Below, piece after piece: positions 7,958 to 16,474 of a DNA stretch of 64,000 bases. The notes beneath the pieces are model-generated. The model was not told where the DNA came from, made no database searches, and worked only from the letters and a program-made list of their open reading frames with translations. Each line of letters begins with the position of its first letter. Position 1 is the stretch's first letter. The stretch spans positions 1 to 64,000 of the forward strand of contig CACCID010000004.1 of assembly GCA_902545945.1 (NCBI GenBank), written 5' to 3'. The stretch is from an uncultured Pelagibacteraceae bacterium (GTDB taxonomy: Bacteria > Pseudomonadota > Alphaproteobacteria > Pelagibacterales > Pelagibacteraceae). Both the position numbers and the translations under genes were made by a program.

Positions 7958-10434
7958 TACAGGTTATTGATCTCTTTTCCAAACGGCTTGATTGTAAGTA
8001 TTAATTTCGGCAATAATGTCAAAACTGATAACATTGCAAGCAACATCGCAAGTCCAGTAAAAATCCCAAAATAAATTGTTGGAATAAAATTAGATAAGAC
8101 TAAAATTGAGAAGCCAAACACTATAGTTATAGAAGTATTTAAAATTGCTATACCTACGGTATTATGACATCTATCTAAAGTTTTCTCATAATTATTAATT
8201 TTTTTATATTCTTCCTTAAACCTATAAATATAATGAATACTATTATCAACAGCTATACCAATTGTGATTGCTGCTATAGTTATTGTCATCATATCTAAAG
8301 GTATCTCCAATAAACCAATAATACCTAAAATAAAAAACGCAGCTATAAAATTAGGGACAATGCCTATAAAAGAAATAGCTAAATTTCTAAATAAAACGAA
8401 AAACATTGAAAAAATTCCTAGGATAACTATTCCCAATGTTAGTATTTGAGACTTAAATAAACTTTGAAGCAAATTATTAAATAGTATTAAAACTCCTGCT
8501 AATTTATATTCGTCCTTATCAAAGCCTAATTTTTTATTTAGATCATTTTCAATTTTTTTAATTAGTTCATCTCTCCTTAAATCTACTAAAGAGTCTTTTA
8601 TTCTTATTACTATTCTTGCTTCATCTTTTTCAACTGAAATGTAAGGTGTGATGATTTCTTTTTTAATTTCATCTGGTATTTTACTGTATAGAACTGCAAT
8701 TTCCAAACTTTGTAATTTTTTTTCGTTTAAATCCTCTGCAACTCTTAAGATCGATCCAAAAGATAAAACTTTACCAACCTCAGGCAAAGAGTCTAAATAA
8801 TCATGAACTTTTATAATTTTGTCCATTTTATCTCTTGTAAACCAATATTTTGATTTCTCTTCCTCGTTGTTATCTTCTTCCCACTCATCAAATTCATCAT
8901 TTTGTTGATTTTTCAAATTCGTTTCTTTCTTCGGAAATTTTAAGATGACATTTAAAGGTGTTGTACCTCCTAGTTGATCATCTATTTTTTTCATTCCTTT
9001 GTAAATTTCTGTTTCTTTATCAAAATAATTAATAAAGCTATTTTCCACCTCAAGTCTGAATATTCCAAATATACTTACGAATATTATGATTATTGTAGAA
9101 CCATATATTAAAATTTTATTATTCTTTGTAAAAGACGCTAAAATAGATGTAATAAATGATTTTTCAGTTTCTTTAATTGTTATTTCTTTTTCTGAGGATA
9201 AAAGATTAAGTAATGAAGGTAATAATAAAAAAGTTACAAATAATGATACTATTAAACCTAAGGTCATCATCCAACCGAAATCAATAATTGGTTTGATATT
9301 GCTAAAAATTAAAGACAAAAAGGCACAAATTGTAGTTAATACAGTATAAAGTATTGGTAGCATCATTTTTTTACTAGCTTCAAAAACAGCTTCAGATTTA
9401 GTTAGTTCAGGAAATTCTTTTTTTAATTGTAAAAATCTAACTGTAACATGAATATTCATAGCCATATTAAGTATTAGCATTAATGCAATAAAGTTGGATG
9501 AAATAACTGTTACTTTCCATCCAATCAATCCCAAAAGACCAATCATTAAAATAACAGAGGTTGAACATCCTAACAACGGCATAATTACCCATTTTATATC
9601 TCTGAAAATAAACCAAAGAGTCAAAATAATAAAAATAAAGACGCCGATCCCAAATATAATAATATCACTTTTAATAAAACTCATCATGTCATCAGCAATC
9701 ATAGGGATCCCTCCTAGGTAAATTTTAGCATTTTCACCATATTTACTAATTACATCTCTTATTTCAGATATATTTTGATGGTTTCTAATGTTGTATAAGT
9801 TTCGATATTCTTCATACTCTTTTAAAAATTTTTTGTATTTAATTTTTTCTTCTTTTGATAAACCTACATCTTTAGACTGATTGAAATATTTATCTTTTAC
9901 TTTTATAAATTCCTCTAGTCTTTCATCTTTTTTTAAATAAACAACGATACCTGAAGTTTTACCATCCTCACTAATTACATAGTTTTTATATAGCGGGCTG
10001 TTAATTATTTCATTAAACCCTCTTTCTCTATCAATCTCAGGATATGCCAAGGTTTTATAATTCTTTAATCTATCCATTAAGTTTTCGTTAGTACTTTTCA
10101 ACAAAGGGACATCTATTACAGTTATTACGCTATCTACCCATGTTAGTTTTTCAATTTTAGACTTAAGTAATTGAAGATTTAGTATAGTTTCTTTTTCGGT
10201 AAAGCTTGATATAGGCGTATATGTAAGTACTAAAAAATCTTTTGATCCATATGTTTGATTTATCTCTCTAAGATATTTAAGATCAGGATCTCCTTCTAAT
10301 AATAGCGCATCTGATGAAGCATCTAGATTAAAATTTTTAGCTTGGTATAGAGCGTATCCAACTAATACAGCTAAAAAAACTAGAGTTACTTTAGAAAAAT
10401 CTATAATTATTTTTTTATAAATATAGCTAAACAT
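7957..10434 (-). CDS. MMPL/RND superfamily exporter
   Basis: 825 residues with the RND two-repeat plan: one N-terminal membrane helix, a large periplasmic loop (residues about 35-240), a block of five to six helices, a second periplasmic loop and a second helix block. The second half contains the GIAVDNSIHYIYRFKEE segment typical of MMPL proteins. Such proteins export lipids, hopanoids or hydrophobic compounds using proton motive force; the substrate cannot be read here. The second loop holds a strongly acidic insertion (DEFDEWEEDNNEEEKSKYW, about residues 515-533). The gene lies between dnaB and cvpA on the same strand. Confidence 0.85.
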   Translation of the reverse strand: MFSYIYKKIIIDFSKVTLVFLAVLVGYALYQAKNFNLDASSDALLLEGDPDLKYLREINQTYGSKDFLVLTYTPISSFTEKETILNLQLLKSKIEKLTWVDSVITVIDVPLLKSTNENLMDRLKNYKTLAYPEIDRERGFNEIINSPLYKNYVISEDGKTSGIVVYLKKDERLEEFIKVKDKYFNQSKDVGLSKEEKIKYKKFLKEYEEYRNLYNIRNHQNISEIRDVISKYGENAKIYLGGIPMIADDMMSFIKSDIIIFGIGVFIFIILTLWFIFRDIKWVIMPLLGCSTSVILMIGLLGLIGWKVTVISSNFIALMLILNMAMNIHVTVRFLQLKKEFPELTKSEAVFEASKKMMLPILYTVLTTICAFLSLIFSNIKPIIDFGWMMTLGLIVSLFVTFLLLPSLLNLLSSEKEITIKETEKSFITSILASFTKNNKILIYGSTIIIIFVSIFGIFRLEVENSFINYFDKETEIYKGMKKIDDQLGGTTPLNVILKFPKKETNLKNQQNDEFDEWEEDNNEEEKSKYWFTRDKMDKIIKVHDYLDSLPEVGKVLSFGSILRVAEDLNEKKLQSLEIAVLYSKIPDEIKKEIITPYISVEKDEARIVIRIKDSLVDLRRDELIKKIENDLNKKLGFDKDEYKLAGVLILFNNLLQSLFKSQILTLGIVILGIFSMFFVLFRNLAISFIGIVPNFIAAFFILGIIGLLEIPLDMMTITIAAITIGIAVDNSIHYIYRFKEEYKKINNYEKTLDRCHNTVGIAILNTSITIVFGFSILVLSNFIPTIYFGIFTGLAMLLAMLSVLTLLPKLILTIKPFGKEINNL

Positions 10435-10487
10435 GAATTTGTTTCAGATATATCTTAATTTATAAATAACAAAAGAAAAAGATAGAA

Positions 10488-11915
10488 CTAATTTTTAGTT
10501 AAATCTTTAAATTTAGTATAAATTCCCTCAAACTCGACTTTAACAGTGCCAGTTGGACCATGTCTTTGTTTGCCAAGAATAATGTCGGCTAATCCATTTA
10601 CGTCATTCATTTTTGATTGCCATTCGGCGTGTTCTATCGAGCCTAATTTTGGTTGTTTTCGCTCTAAATAGTAAGCTTCTCTATAAACAAACATTACAAC
10701 GTCTGCATCTTGTTCTATTGAACCTGACTCTCTTAGATCTGCTAATTGAGGTTGTTTGTCATCCCTTTGCTCAACCGCTCTAGATAGTTGTGAAAGCGCT
10801 AAAACTGGAACTGAGAGCTCTTTAGCAATAGCTTTTAATCCTTGAGTAATTTCTGAAATTTCTTGTACTCTGCCTTCATTCTTGTTTGAGCTAGATCTCA
10901 TTAATTGAATATAATCCACGACAATTAAACTTAGTCCATTCAATCTCTTTATTCTTCTAGCTCTATTGCTTAAAGTTGCAATTGTTATTGCTGGCGTTTC
11001 ATCAATGTATAACGGAAGGTTGTAAATATTTCTTGAAGTTTCAATATACCTATTAATTTCTTCTTCAGTAACTTTTCCACGTCTTATATCATCTGATTTA
11101 ATTCTTGCTTGTTCAGACAATATTCTAGTTGATAATTGTTCTGAAGACATTTCCAAAGAAAAAAAGGCTACAGAAGACTTCTCTTGTCTTGATAAAATAT
11201 TTTGAGCAGCACTGTATGCAATGTTTGTGGCTAATGCAGTTTTACCCATGGAAGGTCTGCCTGCTAAAATTATCAGGTCTGATTTATGTAATCCTCCTAA
11301 TTTTTCATCTAAATCAGTTAAACCAGTTGGTACACCCACAATGCCACGATCACTTTTCATTGCAAGAGTTGCCATTTCAATAGTTTTATCTATAGCTTTC
11401 CTAAACTCAATAAAAGATTGAGAAAAACTTCCTCTCTCAGCTAAATTATAAAGAGATTTTTCTGTGCCCTCTATTATTTTTTCAGCATCTTGCTCTTGAG
11501 TATTCGCATTAAGAGTGTCATAAGAAAGTTTTTCAGAAATTAAAACAAGTTCTCGCCTAAGATACATCTCATGAATAATTTTTGCGTAATCAATAGCCTG
11601 TTTAGTTGAACCAGAAAACCTTGTAAGTTTGACCAGATATTCAGTCCCACCAACTTCATTTAACATGTTATCCTTTTCAAAATAATTTTTTAATGTAATT
11701 GGATTTGCGATCATTCCTTTATTGTTTAAATTTTCAATTACTTCATAAATTTTTACATGAGCAGGATCATAAAAAATTATTGGTTTTATAAATGAAGAGA
11801 CCTCGTCAATAACATCATTATTTACTAAAATTGAACCTATAAGCGCTTGTTCAGCTTCTAAATTTGAAGGTTGTATATTTTCAGTTTTTTGTTGAGATTG
11901 TTTTAATTCTTCCAC
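10488..11915 (-). CDS. dnaB: Replicative DNA helicase
   Basis: Hexameric 5'-3' helicase of the replication fork. N-terminal DnaB domain (EAEQALIGSILVNND onwards) followed by the RecA-like motor with Walker A GRPSMGKTALA and the helicase motif LIVVDYIQLM. Ends with GKQRHGPTGTVKVEFEG, the usual DnaB finish. 475 residues is normal, and there is no intein. The start is GTG at 11915, giving MEELKQSQQ. It is downstream of rpsF-rpsR-rplI, a conserved alphaproteobacterial order, with 75 bases between rplI and dnaB that show no clear promoter or terminator. Confidence 0.97.
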   Translation of the reverse strand: MEELKQSQQKTENIQPSNLEAEQALIGSILVNNDVIDEVSSFIKPIIFYDPAHVKIYEVIENLNNKGMIANPITLKNYFEKDNMLNEVGGTEYLVKLTRFSGSTKQAIDYAKIIHEMYLRRELVLISEKLSYDTLNANTQEQDAEKIIEGTEKSLYNLAERGSFSQSFIEFRKAIDKTIEMATLAMKSDRGIVGVPTGLTDLDEKLGGLHKSDLIILAGRPSMGKTALATNIAYSAAQNILSRQEKSSVAFFSLEMSSEQLSTRILSEQARIKSDDIRRGKVTEEEINRYIETSRNIYNLPLYIDETPAITIATLSNRARRIKRLNGLSLIVVDYIQLMRSSSNKNEGRVQEISEITQGLKAIAKELSVPVLALSQLSRAVEQRDDKQPQLADLRESGSIEQDADVVMFVYREAYYLERKQPKLGSIEHAEWQSKMNDVNGLADIILGKQRHGPTGTVKVEFEGIYTKFKDLTKN

Positions 11916-11990
11916 AAAACCATAATAATAAAATGGTCGTCACATTAAAGAAAAAAGTTACACACATTTTTTTCATTATCTGTGGAGAAG

Positions 11991-12446
11991 TTATTGAGAT
12001 TGATTTTTTTTAATATCTATAGAAATAGTAGCTTTTACTTCAGAGTGAAAATTTATATTTGCTTTGTATAAGCCAATCTTATTTAATGCATTCTTTAAAA
12101 TTATTTGTGACGGACTTACATCTGCATTTGTTTTATCTTTAATGAGATTTGAAATTTCTTTAGGGTTTATTGAACCAAACAATTCACCATTTTCTTTACT
12201 TTCTCTAGAAAAAGTAAAAGTTTTATTATTTACCAATTTTGCTATTTCTCTATATTTATCTCTTGCTTCAACATTTTTTTTGTTTAATTCATCTTTTTTT
12301 TTATTAACAAATTCTTGATTTGTTTTATTAAACCTAAGCGCCTTACCCTGCCTTAGAAGAAAATTTCTACCATATCCATTTTTTACAGTAACTTTCTCAC
12401 CGATTTTTCCTAAGTTTAAAATATTTTCTAATAATATTATTTCCAT
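11991..12446 (-). CDS. rplI: 50S ribosomal protein L9
   Basis: 151 residues. The N-terminal L9 domain reads MEIILLENILNLGKIGEKVTVKNGYGRNFLLRQGKA, with the conserved NGYGRNFL loop; a long connecting helix (about residues 42-80) and a C-terminal RNA-binding domain follow (GSINPKEISNLI). L9 binds near the L1 stalk of 23S rRNA. One base separates it from rpsR upstream, consistent with the rpsF-rpsR-rplI operon. Confidence 0.97.
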   Translation of the reverse strand: MEIILLENILNLGKIGEKVTVKNGYGRNFLLRQGKALRFNKTNQEFVNKKKDELNKKNVEARDKYREIAKLVNNKTFTFSRESKENGELFGSINPKEISNLIKDKTNADVSPSQIILKNALNKIGLYKANINFHSEVKATISIDIKKNQSQ

Positions 12447-12447
12447 A

Positions 12448-12720
12448 TTAAATTAGAGCTAAAATTTTGGCCTTTTTAATTTCTCTTGAAAGTTTTTTTT
12501 GCTTCCCATATGAAACTGATGAAATTTTGGAAGAGATAATTTTTCCATTATCTGTGATATATTTTTTCAATAAGTTAATATTTTTGTAATCTATTATTGG
12601 TGCATTTTTCACCGATAAGGGGCATTTTTTTGAAAATTTATTATCGCTTCTTTGAAACAAACTTAGTTTATTTAAAGAATTAGTTTTTTTTTTTGAAAAT
12701 TTTTTATTTTTTCTTTTCAT
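12448..12720 (-). CDS. rpsR: 30S ribosomal protein S18
   Basis: 90 residues, slightly longer than the usual 75-80 because of a lysine-rich N-terminal extension. The core is recognisable from IIDYKNINLLKKYITDNGKI and the closing KKLSREIKKAKILALI. S18 forms a heterodimer with S6 on the platform of the small subunit; rpsF lies three bases upstream. The core is divergent, but length, context and the DYKNINLLKKYI signature make the call firm. Confidence 0.94.
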   Translation of the reverse strand: MKRKNKKFSKKKTNSLNKLSLFQRSDNKFSKKCPLSVKNAPIIDYKNINLLKKYITDNGKIISSKISSVSYGKQKKLSREIKKAKILALI

Positions 12721-12723
12721 AAT

Positions 12724-13047
12724 CTAATTCTTTTTACTAAAAAATTCGTTTTTGATATCTAATTTTTTATATTTTACTGTTAGGTGTCTTATAATTGAGC
12801 TATCTATTTTAACCTTTTTTTCGATCTCATTTATAGTGTTTCTATTTCCCTCAAATTTGTAATGGATAAAAAAACCTTTTTTAAAATTTTTTATTTTAGT
12901 TGCAAGATTAAGTAGTCCCCATTCTTCTATCTTGATAACTTTACCTGAAGAACTTTCTATTAGTTTATTATATTTATCCTTTACAACGACTAAATCTTTC
13001 TCACTTAAATCTTGTTTAGCTATTAAAGTGTTTTCGTAAAAATTCAT
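12724..13047 (-). CDS. rpsF: 30S ribosomal protein S6
   Basis: 107 residues, starting MNFYENTLIAKQDLSEK and containing the S6 ferredoxin-like fold pattern: GLLNLATKIKNFKKGFFIHYKFEG and INEIEKKVKIDSSIIRHLTVK. It binds 16S rRNA with S18. First gene of the minus-strand rpsF-rpsR-rplI-dnaB unit. A candidate promoter lies 48-75 bases upstream. There is no clear Shine-Dalgarno sequence before its ATG. Confidence 0.95.
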   Translation of the reverse strand: MNFYENTLIAKQDLSEKDLVVVKDKYNKLIESSSGKVIKIEEWGLLNLATKIKNFKKGFFIHYKFEGNRNTINEIEKKVKIDSSIIRHLTVKYKKLDIKNEFFSKKN

Positions 13048-13094
13048 AGTGTTTATAGTTCTAATTCTTTATATTATTTATTTATAAAAACTGG

Positions 13095-13122
13095 GTTATA
13101 CTATAATAATGAATTTAAGCAA
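13095..13122 (-). promoter_or_regulatory. Candidate sigma-70 promoter for rpsF operon
   Basis: On the minus strand TTGCTT (13122-13117), 16 bases, TATAAC (13100-13095), upstream of rpsF by about 48 bases. The leader is long enough to hold an S6/S18 autoregulatory element, but I did not find one. Confidence 0.4.
13102..13107 (+). promoter_or_regulatory. Candidate -10 element for fabD operon
   Basis: TATAAT on the plus strand, 45 bases before fabD and overlapping the proposed rpsF promoter on the other strand. No convincing -35 is present at 16-18 bases (only AT-rich hexamers), so this is a weak call. Confidence 0.3.
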
Positions 13123-13152
13123 TATTAATTATTATTAAATAAATAAACAAAT

Positions 13153-14094
13153 ATGAGCGCTTTATTATTTCCAGGTCAAGGATCCCAGGTCGTTGGTATG
13201 GGCGCCGAGTTTTACAGTAATTTTGAGTTGGTAAAAAAAATTTTTAATCAAGCAGATGAAAACTTGAACTACTCAATCTCTAAAATAATTTTAGAAGGAC
13301 CTGAAAAAGATTTACAATTAACAAAAAATACTCAACCTGCTATTCTCACTGTTAGTTATTCCATATATCAAGTATTAAAAACTGAGTTTGACTTTGACTT
13401 TGATAAATTAAAATTTTTTGCTGGTCATTCATTAGGTGAGTATAGCGCTTTAGTTTGTGCTAATTCATTAAGTTTTAATGATGCACTATACTTGTTACAC
13501 GAGAGAGGTAAAGCTATGCAAGAAGCCGTTCCTTTAGGTAAAGGCAGTATGATAGCTGTCTTAGGAATGAAAACAAATGAATTAGTTTCTTTAATAAAAT
13601 CTAATACTGAAATTAAGGGAGTTTGTGAGATAGCTAATGATAATGCAGAAGGACAAGTAATATTAAGTGGAGATAAGGAGAGCATCCAAATTGCTCAAAA
13701 TTTTTTAAAGGAAAAAAAAATAAAATCTATTCCGTTAAAAGTTAGTGCACCTTTTCACTGCTCATTAATGAAGCCAGCATCTGAGTCAATGATAGAAAAA
13801 ATAGAAAAGACTAATTTTAAAGAGCCAAACTTTCAAATTATTAATAATGTGACTGCAAAAATTGAAAGAGGCCCAGATAAGATAAAAGATTTACTTATAA
13901 AACAAATTTTTTCAACTGTCAGATGGCGAGAGAGCTTAATAAATATGTCAGAAGCAGGAATTAAGGATTTTATAGAAATTGGCCCTGGAAAAGTTTTAAC
14001 AGGCATGGTTAAACGAACTCTGAAAAATGTAAATTGCTTTTCAATTAACTCTATTACTGATATTAAAAATTTGACAAATGAATTTAAAAAATAA
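13153..14094 (+). CDS. fabD: Malonyl-CoA:ACP transacylase
   Basis: Loads malonyl groups from malonyl-CoA onto acyl carrier protein for fatty acid synthesis. Seen: LLFPGQGSQ at the start, the nucleophile serine in AGHSLGEYSAL, and the catalytic His in APFHCSLM (about residue 200). 313 residues is standard. First gene of the fabD-fabG-acpP group; it overlaps fabG by 17 bases. Confidence 0.97.
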   Translation: MSALLFPGQGSQVVGMGAEFYSNFELVKKIFNQADENLNYSISKIILEGPEKDLQLTKNTQPAILTVSYSIYQVLKTEFDFDFDKLKFFAGHSLGEYSALVCANSLSFNDALYLLHERGKAMQEAVPLGKGSMIAVLGMKTNELVSLIKSNTEIKGVCEIANDNAEGQVILSGDKESIQIAQNFLKEKKIKSIPLKVSAPFHCSLMKPASESMIEKIEKTNFKEPNFQIINNVTAKIERGPDKIKDLLIKQIFSTVRWRESLINMSEAGIKDFIEIGPGKVLTGMVKRTLKNVNCFSINSITDIKNLTNEFKK

Positions 14095-14809
14095 AAAAAT
14101 ATTAATTACTGGCGCTACTGGTGGCATTGGAGGTAGTTTAGTGGAAAAATTTGTTAAACAAGGCTCACAAGTAGTTGCTACAGGAACTAATGAAGAAAAA
14201 CTTAATAAATTAAAAAAAAATTATCCAACAATTAATATCGAAAAGTTTAGACTTAATGAGCATGATAAAATTGAAAGTTTTATAGAAAATATTGATAAGA
14301 AATTAAATGGTTTAGAAATTTTAGTTAATAATGCAGGCATAACTTTAGACAACCTATCTATTAGATTATCAGAGGAAAATTGGAAAAAAGTTTTAGATAT
14401 AAATTTAACAGCAAGTTTTTTAATGTGCAAATATGCAATAAAAAAAATGCTAAAAAATAAAAAAGGTAAAATAATTAATATCACATCAATTGTAGGACAT
14501 ACTGGAAATCTTGGTCAAGCTAATTATGCAGCTTCAAAAGCTGGAATCGTTGCCTTTTCAAAAAGTTTAGCGATTGAATATGCTAGGAAAAATATAAATA
14601 TTAACTGTGTTTCGCCGGGATTTATCAAAACAGACATGACAGATAATATCAATGAAGAATTTAAAAAGATATTGATAAATAAAATTCCCTCGGGCAATCT
14701 TGGAACAGGAGAAGATGTATCTAATTGCGTTGCTTTTTTGGCTTCCGATCTCGCAAATTACATTAATGGAGAAACCATACATGTTAATGGTGGTATGTAT
14801 ATGGCTTGA
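14078..14809 (+). CDS. fabG: 3-oxoacyl-ACP reductase
   Basis: NADPH-dependent short-chain reductase of the fatty acid elongation cycle. TGATGGIG cofactor loop near residue 12, NNAG motif, catalytic Ser in ITSIVG, and YAASK with catalytic Tyr and Lys. Ends HVNGGMYMA, the FabG terminus. 243 residues is normal. It starts inside the fabD 3' end and is followed after 51 bases by acpP. Confidence 0.96.
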   Translation: MNLKNKKILITGATGGIGGSLVEKFVKQGSQVVATGTNEEKLNKLKKNYPTINIEKFRLNEHDKIESFIENIDKKLNGLEILVNNAGITLDNLSIRLSEENWKKVLDINLTASFLMCKYAIKKMLKNKKGKIINITSIVGHTGNLGQANYAASKAGIVAFSKSLAIEYARKNININCVSPGFIKTDMTDNINEEFKKILINKIPSGNLGTGEDVSNCVAFLASDLANYINGETIHVNGGMYMA

Positions 14810-14850
14810 CAATTCTATTTAATAATCTAATAAGAAATTAAACTTACAAG

Positions 14851-14856
14851 AAAGGA
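14851..14856 (+). promoter_or_regulatory. Strong ribosome-binding site of acpP
   Basis: AAAGGA ends four bases before the acpP ATG. Clear Shine-Dalgarno sequences are rare in this window, so this one suggests high translation, as expected for an abundant carrier protein. Confidence 0.6.
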
Positions 14857-14860
14857 ATTC

Positions 14861-15100
14861 ATGTCAGAAGAAATCAAAGGTAAGATAAAAAAAATTGTAG
14901 CAGATCATTTAGGCATAGAGGAGGAAAAGGTTACAGAGGAAGCAAGTTTTATTGATGACTTAGGAGCTGATAGTTTAGATACTGTTGAACTAGTAATGGC
15001 CTTCGAGGAAGAGTTTGGTTCAGAAATATCAGACAGCGAAGCAGAAAAAATTCTAACTGTTGGTGACGCAATAAAATTTATAGAGAGCAAATCAAGTTAA
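14861..15100 (+). CDS. acpP: Acyl carrier protein
   Basis: 79 residues, strongly acidic. The phosphopantetheine attachment serine is in [19 protein letters not shown]. Carries the growing acyl chain for FabD, FabG and the condensing enzymes. Preceded by one of the best ribosome-binding sites in the window. fabF usually follows acpP in proteobacteria; here gmk begins 14 bases after the stop. Confidence 0.98.
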   Translation: MSEEIKGKIKKIVADHLGIEEEKVTEEASFIDDLGADSLDTVELVMAFEEEFGSEISDSEAEKILTVGDAIKFIESKSS

Positions 15101-15114
15101 TTTTTAATTAGTTG

Positions 15115-15714
15115 ATGCCTCATGATAATAAAAATATCATGGTTGTTTTATCTTCTCCCTCAGGAGTTGGAAAAACCACAATAACTAAAAAAATTCAACA
15201 AAAATACCAATCATTCAAATTATCAGTTTCTCATACAACACGACCACCACGTTCTAACGAAGTAAACGGAATTGATTATCATTTTGTCACAAATAAAGAA
15301 TTTGAAAAATTAATACAAAATAATGAATTTTACGAGTATGCCAAAATTTTTGATAATTACTATGGTACACTAAAAAAGTCTATTAATGAGAATTTTAAAA
15401 ATTATGATATTATTTTTGATATTGACTGGCAGGGAACAAAACAATTATCGAAATTTAAAAATTTAGATCTTCTTAAAATTTATTTAATTCCAGATAATAA
15501 AAAAGAATTAAAAAAAAGATTAATTGAGAGAAATCAGAATACCAAAGAAGAAATTCAAAAAAGATTTAACGCATATGCAGAAGATGTCATTCATTGGAGT
15601 GATTATGATTATATTTTGATAAATGAAAATTTAGAAATATGTTTCCAACAAATTGAAAAAATAATTTCAAATGAAAAAAAAATTTCTTCTATTTCTGCTC
15701 AAGTAGCTCAGTAA
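15115..15714 (+). CDS. gmk: Guanylate kinase
   Basis: Phosphorylates GMP to GDP with ATP, linking to guaA/guaB upstream in the window. P-loop SSPSGVGKTT, GMP-binding residues in SHTTRPPRSNEVNGIDYHFV, and the IDWQGTKQL segment. 199 residues from ATG 15115 (a TTG directly before it is in frame but unlikely). The last 26 bases overlap the 3' end of rsmA on the opposite strand. Confidence 0.95.
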   Translation: MPHDNKNIMVVLSSPSGVGKTTITKKIQQKYQSFKLSVSHTTRPPRSNEVNGIDYHFVTNKEFEKLIQNNEFYEYAKIFDNYYGTLKKSINENFKNYDIIFDIDWQGTKQLSKFKNLDLLKIYLIPDNKKELKKRLIERNQNTKEEIQKRFNAYAEDVIHWSDYDYILINENLEICFQQIEKIISNEKKISSISAQVAQ

Positions 15715-16474
15715 TTTTGTAATAAATTTCAGGTTTAATTTCGGCAGGTCTTGATTTCAGATTTAAATTAAAAATTTTTTTGATTTTATCATCACTTATA
15801 ATCTTTTTGATATTTTTATTTATCATTTTCCTTTTATTTGAAAATAAAATGTTAGTAACTTTTTCTAAATTATAAATTTTTCTAATTTTGTGTGATAAAT
15901 CTTTTTTAGGTTTAAAATGAATAACCATTGAAGTTATTTTGGGTTTTGGAAAAAAACAATTGGGAGAAACTAAAAAGTTATTAATAATAAAAAGCCTAAA
16001 ATTTGCTAAAATTGAAAGTCTACCATAATGTTTTGAAGTAAATTTTCCAATTATTTTTTCACCTAGTTCTTTTTGAAACATAAAAATTACATCTTTTATG
16101 TTAGGCGGCCAATTTTTAAAATTTAAAATTTTTATAAGTATTTGTGAGGAAATATTATATGGTAAGTTACCAAAAACTATTGAATTTTTTTTACAAATCT
16201 TTTCAATATTAAAATTCAATATATCTTGATTATAAATAAATACATTTTTTTTCTTCAAGAATTTTTTTTTTAATTCTTTGGCTAAACTAGGATCTTTTTC
16301 TATTACAGATAAAGTTTTTGGTTTTAGTTTAAGAATCTCACATGTAATCGCTCCTTTTCCAGGACCTATTTCAATAATATTTTGATTTCTAACCTTAACT
16401 ATCGAAGTAATTTTTCTAATAATATTTTTATCAATTAAAAAGTTTTGACCTAAAGATTTTTTATAATACTTCAT
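15689..16474 (-). CDS. rsmA: 16S rRNA (adenine-1518/1519-N6) dimethyltransferase
   Basis: KsgA/RsmA dimethylates two adenines in helix 45 of 16S rRNA. N-terminus KKSLGQNFLIDKNI; SAM-binding IIEIGPGKGAIT; catalytic FGNLPYNISS; PKPKITSMVIHFKPK. 261 residues is slightly short but complete. Last gene of the lptF-lptG-lptD-surA-pdxA-rsmA operon, abutting pdxA. Its terminal codons are antisense to the end of gmk. Confidence 0.95.
   Translation of the reverse strand: MKYYKKSLGQNFLIDKNIIRKITSIVKVRNQNIIEIGPGKGAITCEILKLKPKTLSVIEKDPSLAKELKKKFLKKKNVFIYNQDILNFNIEKICKKNSIVFGNLPYNISSQILIKILNFKNWPPNIKDVIFMFQKELGEKIIGKFTSKHYGRLSILANFRLFIINNFLVSPNCFFPKPKITSMVIHFKPKKDLSHKIRKIYNLEKVTNILFSNKRKMINKNIKKIISDDKIKKIFNLNLKSRPAEIKPEIYYKITELLEQK

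Noticed and set aside
9086-9349. Antisense reading frame within the MMPL gene, and similar frames opposite dnaB, lon, glnA and others
   Set aside because: Low-complexity shadows of strong coding sequences on the other strand; no recognisable domain or ribosome-binding site.
13048-13094. S6:S18 autoregulatory leader of rpsF
   Set aside because: The expected bulged stem with a conserved CCG was not found; sequence is plain AT-rich.
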